A stretch of DNA of 64,000 bases, from assembly GCA_900466005.1 (NCBI GenBank), contig UEGQ01000001.1:310001-374000 (forward strand), read 5' to 3'. Position numbers and translations under genes: made by a program. The DNA comes from Hyphomicrobiales bacterium (lineage in GTDB: Bacteria > Pseudomonadota > Alphaproteobacteria > Rhizobiales > Rhizobiaceae). The notes beneath the pieces are model-generated. The model saw only the letters and a program-made list of their open reading frames with translations. It was not told where the DNA came from and ran no database searches. This document shows positions 18,719 to 28,148 of the stretch, piece after piece. Within the stretch, counting starts at the first letter, position 1; each line of letters opens with the position of its first letter.

Positions 18719-20488
18719 ATGACCAATGCAGAGCCACTAGATCAGTCTGGAACCGCGGCGGCGAGTTACGAGATCGGCTTCAAACGACAGATTACAATTG
18801 CCGTAGCGTCGTTCTGGGAATCGCCGGTTCGCAATCGTATCGTTCTCGTCGCGGCAGCCTTGTTGGCAATCATTCTGCTGACTGCCTACGGCCAGATTCT
18901 TCTGAACAGATGGAACGCGCCTTTCTACAATTCGCTGGAACGCCGGGATTTGCCGGAATTCATCGTCCAGCTGAAGAATTTTGCATTCATCGCCGGCTTC
19001 CTTCTTCTGCTCAACGTCGTGCAGACATGGCTCAATCAGATGGCTGCGCTCTACATGCGAGAAGGTCTGTCACGCGACGTTGTCGACCAATGGCTGACAG
19101 ACCGGCGAGCGTATCGGCTTTCGCTTTCCAGTCCTCTCGGCGTCAATCCCGATCAGCGGTTGCACGAGGATGCACGCAAGCTTTCCGAGATGACCACTTC
19201 GCTCACGATTGGCCTCGTCCAGGCGACGATCTTGCTGATCAGTTTCATCGGCGTGCTCTGGCAACTATCGAGTGGCTTCGTCTTTCATTTCGGCGATACA
19301 AGCTTCTCGATCCCCGGCTACATGGTCTGGGGAGCGATCTTCTATGCCAGCATTGCGTCGCTGGCCAGCAACCTTGTCGGTTTTCGGCTGATGCGCATCA
19401 ATGCCGAACGGTACGCCCGTGAAGCCGACCTGCGCTTCTCGCTGATGCGCACCAACGAGAATCTCGAAGCGATAGCACTTGCGCGCGGCGACGAGACCCA
19501 GCGCCAGCGCATCCACACCAAGATCGACGATGTCATAGGCCTGATCCGCCAACTCGCGATAGCTCTCACCAATCTCACCTGGGTTACCGCGGGCTTCGGC
19601 TGGCTCGCTCTGGTCGTCCCGACGTTGATCGCGTCTCCGGCATATTTTGCCGGAACCATGAGCTTCGGAGAATTGATGATGTCGGCGGCCGCCTTCAATC
19701 AGGTCCACTCGGCCTTGCGTTGGTACGTCAACAATTTCGACTCCATTGCGGACTGGAAGGCGACGCTCCTGCGCGTCATGAGCTTCAGGGCTGCGCTCGT
19801 TGACATGGATGACTACCATCCCAAAGGCAGCGAGGTCCTGCTTGAGCGTGGCGCGACGGAACAGCTCGCGTTCAAGGACGTGACGATCTGCGCGAAACCG
19901 AATGGCAACAGCTGCGATCACGCCTTTCGTTTGCGCGAACCGGACCCAGTCATCGGAGCCGGCGAAAAGGTGATGATCAACGGCGACCAAGGCATTAACC
20001 GGAAGCTGCTCTTCGATGCGCTTGCCGGACTTTGGCCGTGGGGTAGCGGGTTGATCGAGCTGCCCGCACAGGAAATCCTCTTCGTCCCACAATTAGACTA
20101 TCTTCCGGAAGGACCATTGCGCGATGCCTTGCTCTTCCCGGTGTCGGCATCCTCCTTCTCCGACGAGGACATCGCAGTAGCACTAACCCGAGTCGGGCTT
20201 GGCGATCTCACGCAATCTCTTGATGAGCATGCACGGTGGGACCGCAGGCTCGAAAAGGACGAGCAGATATCGCTCGCATTCGCCAATCTGCTGCTGCGAC
20301 GCCCGCAATGGATCGTCTTCAACGATGTTCTCGAAGGTTTGGAACCGGAAACGGTCGAACGGCTATCATCGGTGATGCGCGAGTTCCAGAACGCCACCCT
20401 CATCTATATCGGGCGATCCGGCGCCTTCTACGACGCCATGTCTCCGAGACTGCTGCACCTGGAGGCGCTCCCGCAAACTGGCCTGTGA
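18719..20488 (+). CDS. BacA/YddA-like ABC membrane protein with degenerate ATPase domain
   Basis: Fused permease-ATPase of 589 residues. Residues about 35-330 form the SbmA/BacA/YddA-type membrane domain (LNRWNAPFYNSLERRDL, LTDRRAYRLS, NPDQRLHEDARKL). Residues about 375-585 align with the YddA-type nucleotide-binding domain, but every catalytic motif is altered. Walker A reads GDQGINRKLLF instead of GPSGSGKSTLF. The signature reads LEKDEQIS. Walker B reads WIVFNDV. The switch region reads YIGRSGAF without histidine. The Q-loop glutamine (FVPQLDYLPEGPLRDALLFP) is kept. The frame is intact, so this looks like a maintained pseudo-ATPase. Transport substrate unknown; BacA relatives move peptides and very-long-chain lipids. 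Ends 3 bases before the convergent ABC-F gene. Confidence 0.85.
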   Translation: MTNAEPLDQSGTAAASYEIGFKRQITIAVASFWESPVRNRIVLVAAALLAIILLTAYGQILLNRWNAPFYNSLERRDLPEFIVQLKNFAFIAGFLLLLNVVQTWLNQMAALYMREGLSRDVVDQWLTDRRAYRLSLSSPLGVNPDQRLHEDARKLSEMTTSLTIGLVQATILLISFIGVLWQLSSGFVFHFGDTSFSIPGYMVWGAIFYASIASLASNLVGFRLMRINAERYAREADLRFSLMRTNENLEAIALARGDETQRQRIHTKIDDVIGLIRQLAIALTNLTWVTAGFGWLALVVPTLIASPAYFAGTMSFGELMMSAAAFNQVHSALRWYVNNFDSIADWKATLLRVMSFRAALVDMDDYHPKGSEVLLERGATEQLAFKDVTICAKPNGNSCDHAFRLREPDPVIGAGEKVMINGDQGINRKLLFDALAGLWPWGSGLIELPAQEILFVPQLDYLPEGPLRDALLFPVSASSFSDEDIAVALTRVGLGDLTQSLDEHARWDRRLEKDEQISLAFANLLLRRPQWIVFNDVLEGLEPETVERLSSVMREFQNATLIYIGRSGAFYDAMSPRLLHLEALPQTGL

Positions 20489-20491
20489 CCT

Positions 20492-22324
20492 TCAGCCTTC
20501 GAGTTCTTCGCGCAGCATCTCCAGTTCGAGCCACTCTTCTTCCATTCGGGCGAGGTCGGCTCGCAGCTTCTCCAGCTCCTTCGCCAGCATGTTGAATGCT
20601 GCCGGGTCCCGCGAGAACAAGCCTGGATCTGCCATTTTCGCTTCCCGGGCGGCGATTTCTCCCTCGGCTTTCGCGATCTCCTTCGGCAGGTTCTCCAACG
20701 CGAACTTCTGCTTGTACGAGAGCTTGGCCCTGCCCTTCGATGCTGGCCCTTCCGGCGACTTTTCACCGCCGTCCTGAACTTTCCCTTTGTCTGTCCTTGC
20801 AGCGCGGCGACGTTCGTCCTCGGCGCCTTTTCTTTGCGCAAGCATATCGGAATAGCCGCCGGCATACTCGATCCAGCGACCATCCGGCAGCTCTGGGTCG
20901 GCCGGCGCAATCGTCGAGGTAACCGTGCGGTCCAGGAAGTCACGGTCGTGGCTGACGAGGATAACCGTACCGGGATAACCGGCGACGATCTCTTGCAACA
21001 AATCAAGTGTTTCGATGTCGAGATCGTTCGTCGGCTCGTCGAGGATCAGCAGGTTTGACGACTTTGCCATGATGCGCGCCAGCATCAACCGTGCCCGCTC
21101 GCCGCCAGACAGATTGCGAATCGGGGTGCGCGCCTGCTCGGGCTGAAACAGAAAATCCTTCATGTAACCGGTGACGTGCCGCTGCTCGCCGTTGACGAGA
21201 AGATTCTCGCCCCGACCGTCGGTCAGATAGTGGGCCAGCGTGTCGTCGGGATCGAGATCCTCGCGTTTCTGGTCGAGCACAGCAATCTCGAGGTTGGTTC
21301 CGAGTTTGACGGTTCCGCCGTCCGGTTCCAGCTGCCCCGTCAGCATCTTGAGAAGTGTCGTCTTGCCTGCGCCGTTCGGCCCGACGAGACCGATGCAATC
21401 GCCACGGTGAACGCGGATCGAGAACGGGGCGACGATCGTGCGTCCACCATACGCTTTCGTGATCCGTTCCGCCTCGATGACCAGCTTCCCGGATTCGCGC
21501 GCATCGGCGAGGCTCGCCTGCACGGTCCCCTGCGGCCCTTTGTGGCCGCGATAGTCGGCGCGCATCGCCTGCAACTGTCCGAGTCGACGCATATTGCGCT
21601 TACGTCGTGCCGTAACACCGTAGCGGAGCCAGTGCTCTTCTCTCTCGATCGCCTTTCCGAGCTTGTGCTGTTCGATCTCTTCCTCCTCGAGGACCTTGTC
21701 ACGCCACTCCTCGAAATGACCGAAGCCCCGGTTGAGGCGACGCGCAATGCCGCGGTCGAGCCAGACTGTCGCTGTCGAAACCTTCTCGAGAAAGCGACGG
21801 TCGTGAGAGATCAGAACGAGCGCGCTGCGGCTCTTCTGAAGCTCACCTTCGAGCCACTCGATGGTCGGCAGGTCGAGATGGTTTGTCGGCTCGTCGAGCA
21901 GCAAAATATCCGGTTCAGGTGCAAGAACACGTGCCAGTGCAGCTCTACGCGCCTCGCCGCCCGAAAGGCTTTTGGGGTCCTCCTGCCCGGTCAGACCGAG
22001 GTGTTCGAGAAGATAGGCGACACGATAGGGGTCGTCTCCGGGACCGAGTCCGGCTTCCGCATAAGACTGGACGGTATCGAATCCGTCGAAGGCGGGCGCC
22101 TGTTCGAGATAACGGACGGTCGCACCCGGATGGCGAAACAGCTCACCAGACTGCGGCTCAACAAGTCCGGCGGCGATCTTCATCAAAGTCGATTTTCCAG
22201 ATCCGTTGCGGCCGACAAGACAGATGCGGTCGCCCGGCTCTACCTGAAGGTTCGCGCCGGAAAGCAACGGCGTGCCGCCGAAGGACAGGAAGATGTTGTC
22301 GAGTTTGAGGATAGGAGGCGCCAA
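20492..22324 (-). CDS. ABC-F family ATPase, Uup-like
   Basis: Soluble protein of 610 residues with two ATPase domains and no membrane segment. First domain: Walker A GRNGSGKS at 38-45, signature LSGGEARR and Walker B ILLLDEPTNHLD. Second domain: GPNGAGKT near 316, LSGGERAR and LLILDEPTNDLD. A linker rich in basic residues lies between them, and the C-terminus is a coiled coil (residues about 540-610), as in Uup, which acts on ribosomes or branched DNA. The start is a TTG at 22324 with GGAG nine bases upstream; there is no in-frame ATG. It lies 4 bases after the thiamine pyrophosphokinase gene, so the pair is probably one transcript. Confidence 0.9.
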   Translation of the reverse strand: MAPPILKLDNIFLSFGGTPLLSGANLQVEPGDRICLVGRNGSGKSTLMKIAAGLVEPQSGELFRHPGATVRYLEQAPAFDGFDTVQSYAEAGLGPGDDPYRVAYLLEHLGLTGQEDPKSLSGGEARRAALARVLAPEPDILLLDEPTNHLDLPTIEWLEGELQKSRSALVLISHDRRFLEKVSTATVWLDRGIARRLNRGFGHFEEWRDKVLEEEEIEQHKLGKAIEREEHWLRYGVTARRKRNMRRLGQLQAMRADYRGHKGPQGTVQASLADARESGKLVIEAERITKAYGGRTIVAPFSIRVHRGDCIGLVGPNGAGKTTLLKMLTGQLEPDGGTVKLGTNLEIAVLDQKREDLDPDDTLAHYLTDGRGENLLVNGEQRHVTGYMKDFLFQPEQARTPIRNLSGGERARLMLARIMAKSSNLLILDEPTNDLDIETLDLLQEIVAGYPGTVILVSHDRDFLDRTVTSTIAPADPELPDGRWIEYAGGYSDMLAQRKGAEDERRRAARTDKGKVQDGGEKSPEGPASKGRAKLSYKQKFALENLPKEIAKAEGEIAAREAKMADPGLFSRDPAAFNMLAKELEKLRADLARMEEEWLELEMLREELEG

Positions 22325-22328
22325 TGGT

Positions 22329-22979
22329 TCATGCTCCAGTCAGGTCAAAGGGGCGGGCAAGAAGCATTGCTTCCCCGCTGTCGAGCGACAAGGTAATCGC
22401 GCCCTCGGCGACGTTCGAGATGGTACGCGTCGATCCCAGCGGCAGGGAGAAGTCTTCAAGCGGATAGCGCGCGTTGTAGATCGACAGGCCTGAAAGGGGT
22501 GACAGTCCGATGACCGAAAAAAGCGAGCCGGCCGGCAGATCCACCATCGCCCTTCCGGGAAGCAGTGGATAGGCCTCTTCCTCGCCTGAAGTCAGGAGCG
22601 TTTCGTATCCTTCCTTGGTGAGTTGCAGTCCCTGCAGGAGATGCATGAGCGCGTGATCCGAGCGCTCTCCCCCGAGCGCACCGGCGAGGATCAGCCGGTC
22701 GGCGCCGCGTCGGATCGCTTCGCCTATCGCAATCGCACCGTCGGTTTCCGCCTTCTGAGCAGGATATGGGAGGCGGTCGACATTCGGCCAGGCTTCTCCC
22801 AGAGCTTCCGGCGAAGAATCGAAGTCGCCAACCCATAGCTCCGGCACGATACCGAGCATGGACGCGTGACGCATTCCGCCGTCGGCGGCGATGAAACGCC
22901 CGCCCGAGACGGCCGACTTCAGCCGCTCGGTCAGGACCAGGTGCCCCCCGAGGAGGATGGTAAAGGTAGTCTTCGTCAT
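22329..22979 (-). CDS. thiN: Thiamine pyrophosphokinase
   Basis: Enzyme of 216 residues that makes TPP directly from thiamine and ATP. Family motifs: FIAADGGMRHA near residue 28, WVGDFDSS near 49 and KAETDGAIAIGEAI near 75, followed by GALGGERSDHAL. The ATG at 22979 begins TKTTFTILLGG; the longer frame upstream lacks homology. It fits functionally with the nearby thiBPQ importer (4 kb away), which would feed it imported thiamine. The gene name in this group varies (thiN or TPK); the activity call is firm. Confidence 0.92.
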   Translation of the reverse strand: MTKTTFTILLGGHLVLTERLKSAVSGGRFIAADGGMRHASMLGIVPELWVGDFDSSPEALGEAWPNVDRLPYPAQKAETDGAIAIGEAIRRGADRLILAGALGGERSDHALMHLLQGLQLTKEGYETLLTSGEEEAYPLLPGRAMVDLPAGSLFSVIGLSPLSGLSIYNARYPLEDFSLPLGSTRTISNVAEGAITLSLDSGEAMLLARPFDLTGA

Positions 22980-23138
22980 GTGCCCGCCATAGCGCATCTC
23001 GCCAGGAAAAGGAAAGAATATCGGTAGCCACACCGACTTGCCTTCACGGTACGGAAGGGAGGCTGCAAAGCCACGTTCAGGCCGGCGTAATGCTCGATTT
23101 CCGTTGACTGGCAAGATACCTGAGCGTATCTAGCCAAA

Positions 23139-23196
23139 CTCGTGGTGATTTGGCCGGCCGGCTTGCAGCCACGTTAAACAAATCGCTAAAGGGCCG
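23139..23196 (+). promoter_or_regulatory. SAM-II riboswitch
   Basis: The compact SAM-II pattern is present: stem CGTGG (23141-23145) / CCACG (23169-23173) around TGATTTGGCC, followed by the conserved pseudoknot strand AAATCGCTAAAGGG. It lies about 110 bases before metA, the usual target in Rhizobiales. S-adenosylmethionine binding should repress metA. Confidence 0.93.
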
Positions 23197-23303
23197 AGGC
23201 GAGCTCCGAAGGACTTTCCGAGGACCAATGGCGATCTGCAAGATCGCCGGCAGTTTTTGTATGTGTGGCTGCAACTGCACCGCAAGGAAAGTCGAGTTCG
23301 AAC

Positions 23304-24233
23304 ATGCCGATCAAGATTCCCGATACGTTGCCTGCCTTCGAGACTCTCGTGCACGAGGGCGTGCGCGTGATGACCGAAACGGTTGCGGTCCGCCAGGACA
23401 TTCGTCCCCTGCAGATCGGCCTTCTGAACCTCATGCCGAACAAGATCAAGACGGAGGTGCAGATAGCGCGGTTGGTCGGCGCCTCGCCGCTTCAGGTGGA
23501 GCTGTCCCTCGTCCGTATCGGTGGACACAAGGCGAAGAATACGCCGGAGGAGCATCTGCTTGCCTTCTACCAGACATGGGAGGAGGTCCGCGACCGCAAA
23601 TTCGACGGCTTCATCATCACCGGTGCGCCGATTGAGACTCTGCCTTTCGAGGAGGTCACCTACTGGGACGAGTTGCGGCAGATTCTCGATTGGACGACGA
23701 CCAACGTCCATTCGACGCTGAATGTCTGCTGGGGCGCGATGGCGGCCATCTACCACTTCCACGGCGTGCCGAAGTACCTCCTGAGCGAGAAGGCTTTTGG
23801 GATCTACCGCCACCATATTCTGAATCCGTCCTCCGTGTACCTGAACGGCTTTTCCGACGACTTCCAGATTCCGGTCTCGCGCTGGACTGAAGTGCGCCGC
23901 GCCGACATAGAGAAGGTGCCGGGGCTCGAGATCCTGATGGAGTCGGACGAGATGGGTGTGTGCCTCGTGCATGAGAAGACGGCAAACCGCCTCTATATGT
24001 TCAACCACGTGGAATACGACTCAACGTCTTTGGCCGACGAATACAATCGCGACGTGGCAGCTGGCGTGGCGATCAAGGTGCCGCATAACTATTTTCCCGA
24101 CGACGATCCGGCGAAGAAACCGTTGAACCGCTGGCGCAGTCATGCGCATCTCTTCTTTGGGAACTGGATCAACGAGATCTACCAGACGACGCCCTACGAA
24201 CTGAATGCTATCGGCCTCGACCGATCGGCCTGA
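23304..24233 (+). CDS. metA: Homoserine O-acyltransferase MetA
   Basis: First committed enzyme of methionine synthesis, acylating homoserine (with acetyl- or succinyl-CoA; the MetA family contains both). 309 residues starting [15 protein letters not shown]. The catalytic cysteine is in [16 protein letters not shown] near residue 142; the glutamate and histidine follow in FNHVEYDS near 235. The frame opens earlier at a GTG (23265), but homology starts at 23304. Controlled by the upstream SAM-II riboswitch. Confidence 0.95.
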   Translation: MPIKIPDTLPAFETLVHEGVRVMTETVAVRQDIRPLQIGLLNLMPNKIKTEVQIARLVGASPLQVELSLVRIGGHKAKNTPEEHLLAFYQTWEEVRDRKFDGFIITGAPIETLPFEEVTYWDELRQILDWTTTNVHSTLNVCWGAMAAIYHFHGVPKYLLSEKAFGIYRHHILNPSSVYLNGFSDDFQIPVSRWTEVRRADIEKVPGLEILMESDEMGVCLVHEKTANRLYMFNHVEYDSTSLADEYNRDVAAGVAIKVPHNYFPDDDPAKKPLNRWRSHAHLFFGNWINEIYQTTPYELNAIGLDRSA

Positions 24234-24336
24234 TCGAGACTGTGGCCCAAGCCCCTTTCCTGGGAAACAGCGGCGGGTTGAAGATCACTTAGCGTGAGCT
24301 GTTATGGAGATGAACGGCAATTCGAGCGGAGGAACC

Positions 24337-25347
24337 ATGGAACGCGAACTCTTCGGGCAGACGACGGCGGGTGAGCCGGTCTACAGGGTGACCCTCGAGG
24401 GCGGCGGACTGACGATGAAGGTGATTACCTGGGGAGCGGTGATCCAGAATCTGCGCCTTGAAGGACATAGCCATCCACTTGTCCTCGGCTTCGAAACCTT
24501 CGACGACTACCCGCGCCATTCCCCCTATTTCGGCGCCACGCCCGGACGATGCGCCAATCGTATTGCCAACGGATGCTTCACACTGGACGGCAAAGAATAC
24601 CAGCTTGAACGCAACGAAAACGGATCCGGGCACCTTCACGGCGGCAGCGACGGTATCGCTAGACGCAACTGGGACATCGTCAGCCTGGCGCCCGATCGTG
24701 TCGAACTGGCAATCGTGGATCCGGACGGCCGTGCCGGCTATCCCGGCAACTGCTCGATCACGGCGACCTATGCCCTTCGAGAGCACGGCGTTCTGTCCGT
24801 TGTGTACACATCGACCACCGACCGTCCGACGCTCGCCAACGTCTGCCAGCATTCGTATTTCAACCTCGATGGTGGAGAGGATGCCCTCGGCCACGACCTG
24901 ATGCTCGCCGCCGACGCCTATCTGCCGGTCGACGACCGACTGATCCCGACTGGAGAAATTCGTCCGGTCGACGGCACGCCGTTCGACTTCCGGACAACGT
25001 CACCGATGGACCGCCAGTTGGATGGAGAGCGTGTTCTATACGATCACAACTTCTGCCTTTCGCCCTCACGTGTCGAAAAGCGCACAGTAGCAATTGCTCG
25101 CAGCATTACCTCCGGCGTTGCCATGGAAGTACGGACGACGGAGCCAGGCGTTCAATTCTATGCCGGCGCAAAGCTCAACGTTCCCGTCGCAGGGCTCGAG
25201 GGTCGCCGGTACGGTCCGTTCGCCGGATTCTGCCTGGAAACCCAGACGTGGCCGGACGCAATCAACCACCCGAATTTTCCGAGCGCCGTTCTGCGTCCGG
25301 GCGAACGCCTGCGACAAGAGACGGACTACGTTTTCTCAAAGGCATGA
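24337..25347 (+). CDS. galM: Aldose 1-epimerase (mutarotase)
   Basis: Interconverts alpha and beta anomers of sugars such as galactose. 336 residues. Family features: GATPGRCANRIANG near residue 69, the active-site histidines in GHLHGG (near 100) and CQHSYFNL (near 172), and the catalytic glutamate in FCLETQTWPDA (near 300). GGAGG precedes the ATG at 24337 closely; an upstream ATG at 24304 has no ribosome site. No other sugar gene is adjacent. The substrate range is not evident. Confidence 0.92.
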   Translation: MERELFGQTTAGEPVYRVTLEGGGLTMKVITWGAVIQNLRLEGHSHPLVLGFETFDDYPRHSPYFGATPGRCANRIANGCFTLDGKEYQLERNENGSGHLHGGSDGIARRNWDIVSLAPDRVELAIVDPDGRAGYPGNCSITATYALREHGVLSVVYTSTTDRPTLANVCQHSYFNLDGGEDALGHDLMLAADAYLPVDDRLIPTGEIRPVDGTPFDFRTTSPMDRQLDGERVLYDHNFCLSPSRVEKRTVAIARSITSGVAMEVRTTEPGVQFYAGAKLNVPVAGLEGRRYGPFAGFCLETQTWPDAINHPNFPSAVLRPGERLRQETDYVFSKA

Positions 25348-25511
25348 AGCTAGAGAAGACCGAGTACACCGATAGGTGAATACGTACCAGGTGCATCCTC
25401 CGGCAATTCTCCTGAGGGAAATGCCGGAGCCCGCGAACGGTAGGCGACGACCAGCCGCAATGCGGCTATTCCAAAGCCAATGCCCGTCCAATCTCGTTTA
25501 TTTTGGAGAAT

Positions 25512-25586
25512 TGGAGCGGGTGAGGCGATTCGAACGCCCGACCCCAACCTTGGCAAGGTTGTGCTCTACCCCTGAGCTACACCCGC
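25512..25586 (-). tRNA. tRNA-Gly (anticodon GCC)
   Basis: Complete cloverleaf on the minus strand: seven-base acceptor stem GCGGGTG / CACCCGC, D-arm with AGCTCAGGGGTAGAGC, anticodon GCC at 25554-25552, T-arm with GGGCGTTCGAATCGCC, discriminator T and encoded CCA. Seventy-five bases, no intron. Confidence 0.98.
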
Positions 25587-25649
25587 TCATATCCGCGATC
25601 CGGGGGTAGTCGGTGGATCGTGGGTCATCCGTGTTGCGGCGACGGGCGC

Positions 25650-25678
25650 TATATGGCCTAACCGTTTTTCAAATGCAA
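25650..25678 (-). promoter_or_regulatory. Probable tRNA-Gly promoter
   Basis: TTGCAT (25678-25673), 17-base spacer, CATATA (25655-25650), placing a start about 57 bases before the tRNA. Spacing is ideal and both hexamers are close to consensus. No competing promoter is obvious. Confidence 0.45.
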
Positions 25679-25846
25679 CAGGGAAATGACGAAATCGTCC
25701 AGAATTTTTTCAACTTGTTGGGAAACAAGGGAAAACGCCCGTCTGAGCGGCGACGTCTGTGATTGCCAACGCAAGTCGCCGGCCGTATCAATCAATCATT
25801 CGGCCGGACAACCCGGCCCCTCGAACACTTTTCCCGAGAGACAGCC

Positions 25847-26353
25847 ATGACGAATACCCCAAAAGCCGCCAGTGACCTCTTCCAGCTACTCGACGAGTTG
25901 AAGATCGGCCACAAGACCAAATATCATCCGCCCGTGTTCACGGTCGCGGAATCGGTGGCGCTTCGCGATGAGATTCCCGGCGGCCACACGAAGAACCTCT
26001 TCGTCAAGGACAAGAAGGATCGGTATTTTCTTCTGACCGTCGAGGAGAACGCCGTCGTGGACCTGAAAACGGTACACACGATCCTCGGCGCCTCAGGTCG
26101 CGTCTCGTTCGGCAGACCAGAAAAGCTCATGGAATACCTCGGCGTCATCCCGGGTGCAGTAACCGTCTTCGGGGCGATCAACGATACCGGTCACAACGTC
26201 ACGTTCGTGCTCGATTCCGATCTCATGAAAGAGGACATCGTCAATGGTCACCCCCTGTCGAACGACGCTACGACATCGGTGGCTCGGGACGACTTGCTGC
26301 GCTTTCTTGAAGCAACCGGACATACACCGCTTGTCTTGAAAGTGACGGCCTGA
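25847..26353 (+). CDS. YbaK/ProX-type prolyl-tRNA deacylase (ProXp-ala-like)
   Basis: Free-standing trans-editing domain of 168 residues from the YbaK/ProRS-INS superfamily, which hydrolyses mischarged tRNA, typically Ala-tRNA(Pro). Features: GHKTKYHPPVFTVAES near residue 20, GGHTKNLFVKDKKDRYFLL near 45 with the conserved lysine, and GVIPGAVTVFG near 105. The start is the ATG at 25847 after GAGAG; the frame opens upstream without homology. cnoX follows after 59 bases on the same strand, so both may be co-transcribed as quality-control functions. Confidence 0.88.
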   Translation: MTNTPKAASDLFQLLDELKIGHKTKYHPPVFTVAESVALRDEIPGGHTKNLFVKDKKDRYFLLTVEENAVVDLKTVHTILGASGRVSFGRPEKLMEYLGVIPGAVTVFGAINDTGHNVTFVLDSDLMKEDIVNGHPLSNDATTSVARDDLLRFLEATGHTPLVLKVTA

Positions 26354-26412
26354 CATACGATCTTAGCGACACACCGAAGGTCCCAGGCGGCCATCAACGG
26401 CGGAGTATTCTG

Positions 26413-27369
26413 ATGAGCGACAACAGCAATCCCTATAGCGGTTTTGGTGGCCAGATGACGGGCCATGCTCATTTGGGAGACACCCCGCCGCGAAGCCACA
26501 TCAGAGACACGACGACCGCGGGCTTTGCGAAGGACGTTCTTGACGAATCCCGCAAGCAGCCCGTGCTGGTCGACTTCTGGGCACCGTGGTGCGGGCCCTG
26601 CCGTCAACTGGCGCCGGTAATCGAGAAGGTGGTCAACGAGTCGAACGGCCGCGTCAAACTGGTAAAACTCAACATCGACGACCATCCGGCCATTCCCGGG
26701 CAGCTCGGCATTCAGTCGATCCCGGCCGTCGTTGCCTTCGTCAACGGTCAACCGGTCGACGGGTTCATGGGCGCCATTCCCGAGAGCCAGATCCGGCAGT
26801 TCATCGACAAGCTGGCCGGCCCTGAAGGCAACACCGGCGAAGCCGAGCTGACGGCGGCGCTCGACGAGGCTGACGGTCTCGTCGCCGCAGGAAACTTCGA
26901 AGGCGCCGCACAGCTTTTCGGGGCCGTGATGCAAGCCGATCCCCAAAACGTGCGTGCGATAGCGGGCATCGCGGAATGCATGCTTGGCACCGGTCAACAC
27001 GAACGGGCGTCGCAGCTCGTTGCCAATCTTCCCGAGCCCCTTGCCAAGGCGCCGGAACTGCAGGCTGTGACCAGGAAGTTGGAGCAGATCAGCGAGGCTC
27101 GCAAGCTCGGAGATCCGCAAGCTCTCGAGCACGAGCTGGCCCTCGACCCGGACAATCACGAAGCCCGAATGAAGCTCGCCAAGATCCTGAACGTACAGGG
27201 GCGGCGCGAGGAAGCGGCGGAACACCTGTTGATGATCATGCGTCGCGACCGGGCTTTCGACGATGATGGCGCCCGTCGCCAGCTCTTGCAGTTCTTTGAT
27301 GTATGGGGTGCAAAGGACCCGGTGACAGCCATGGCCCGAAGGAAGCTCTCGTCGATCCTCTTCTCCTGA
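26413..27369 (+). CDS. Thioredoxin-TPR co-chaperone CnoX (YbbN-like)
   Basis: Protein of 318 residues with an N-terminal thioredoxin domain (about residues 30-135) and C-terminal TPR-like helices (about 145-315). The active site is complete, WAPWCGPC near residue 55, with cis-proline IPAV near 97. E. coli CnoX has lost the first cysteine (SxxC), whereas alphaproteobacterial members keep CxxC, so this protein should be redox-active as well as a holdase. It is thought to protect GroEL/ES clients from oxidation. Next to a Lon-N protein and a tRNA-editing protein, in a small proteostasis neighbourhood. Confidence 0.88.
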   Translation: MSDNSNPYSGFGGQMTGHAHLGDTPPRSHIRDTTTAGFAKDVLDESRKQPVLVDFWAPWCGPCRQLAPVIEKVVNESNGRVKLVKLNIDDHPAIPGQLGIQSIPAVVAFVNGQPVDGFMGAIPESQIRQFIDKLAGPEGNTGEAELTAALDEADGLVAAGNFEGAAQLFGAVMQADPQNVRAIAGIAECMLGTGQHERASQLVANLPEPLAKAPELQAVTRKLEQISEARKLGDPQALEHELALDPDNHEARMKLAKILNVQGRREEAAEHLLMIMRRDRAFDDDGARRQLLQFFDVWGAKDPVTAMARRKLSSILFS

Positions 27370-27460
27370 CGATCGATCAAGCGCTTCTTGAGTTCGCTTC
27401 GGCGCGAACCACATATTGAAAGGTATGGGCGGCTTTTCCGCCCGTACCGGGAGTGCGTTA

Positions 27461-28138
27461 ATGAAAGTCGGCAATGCGAGATATCTGACGGAAAAGGACT
27501 TGCCGGAGGTCCTGCCAGTCTTCCCCTTGAGCGGCGTTTTGTTGCTGCCCGGCGGGCAATTGCCCCTCAACATCTTCGAGCCGCGCTACCTCGAGATGTT
27601 CGACGAGGCGCTGGCGGGCAACCGCTTGATCGGCATCGTTCAGCCAGCGTTCCAAGGGACGTCTGCGGGCGAACCCGCGTCGGGACCGGCGCTCTGTCAG
27701 GTCGGTTGTATTGGCCGAATTACTTCCTTCGGCGAGACAGGCGATGGACGCTACATCACATCGCTCGGCGGCGTATGTCGCTTCCGGCTGATGGAGGAGA
27801 TCGCAAGTCATCGTCCCTACCGCAGCTTTCGGATTGCGCCCTTTTTTGCCGACCTTTCCGATGCGGACGAAGAGGCGACGATCGATCGCAACGCACTTCT
27901 CGCCGCGTTCCGCGCCTACCTCGAGGCGAACAAACTGGAAGCCGACTGGGAAAGCGTCGAGCGCGCAAGCAACACGACGCTCGTGACCTCCCTGTCGATG
28001 ATGTCGCCCTTCGGCCCGGCAGAAAAGCAAGCGCTCCTTGAGGCTCCTGACATGCGCAGCCGTGCCGAAACGCTGATTGCGATCACCGAGATCGCTCTTG
28101 CGCGCGAGTTTGGCGACCCCGACACGATTCTCCAGTAG
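27461..28138 (+). CDS. Lon N-terminal substrate-binding-domain protein
   Basis: Stand-alone LON substrate-binding domain of 225 residues with no ATPase or protease part. It opens [20 protein letters not shown] with [15 protein letters not shown], the classic Lon-N start, and continues [15 protein letters not shown]. The function of these lone domains is unknown. The ATG at 27461 follows GGGAG; a GC-rich hairpin (27426-27442) lies in the leader. The Trm112-like gene starts 10 bases after the stop, so they form an operon. Confidence 0.9.
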   Translation: MKVGNARYLTEKDLPEVLPVFPLSGVLLLPGGQLPLNIFEPRYLEMFDEALAGNRLIGIVQPAFQGTSAGEPASGPALCQVGCIGRITSFGETGDGRYITSLGGVCRFRLMEEIASHRPYRSFRIAPFFADLSDADEEATIDRNALLAAFRAYLEANKLEADWESVERASNTTLVTSLSMMSPFGPAEKQALLEAPDMRSRAETLIAITEIALAREFGDPDTILQ

Positions 28139-28148
28139 GACGACCGGT

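Noticed and set aside
25512-25586. tRNA-Gly as an integration attachment site
   Set aside because: No integrase, no repeated 3' end of the tRNA nearby, and ordinary genes on both sides.
26248-27573. 441-codon open frame antisense to the ProXp-like gene and cnoX
   Set aside because: Spans two well-supported genes on the opposite strand and lacks motifs.
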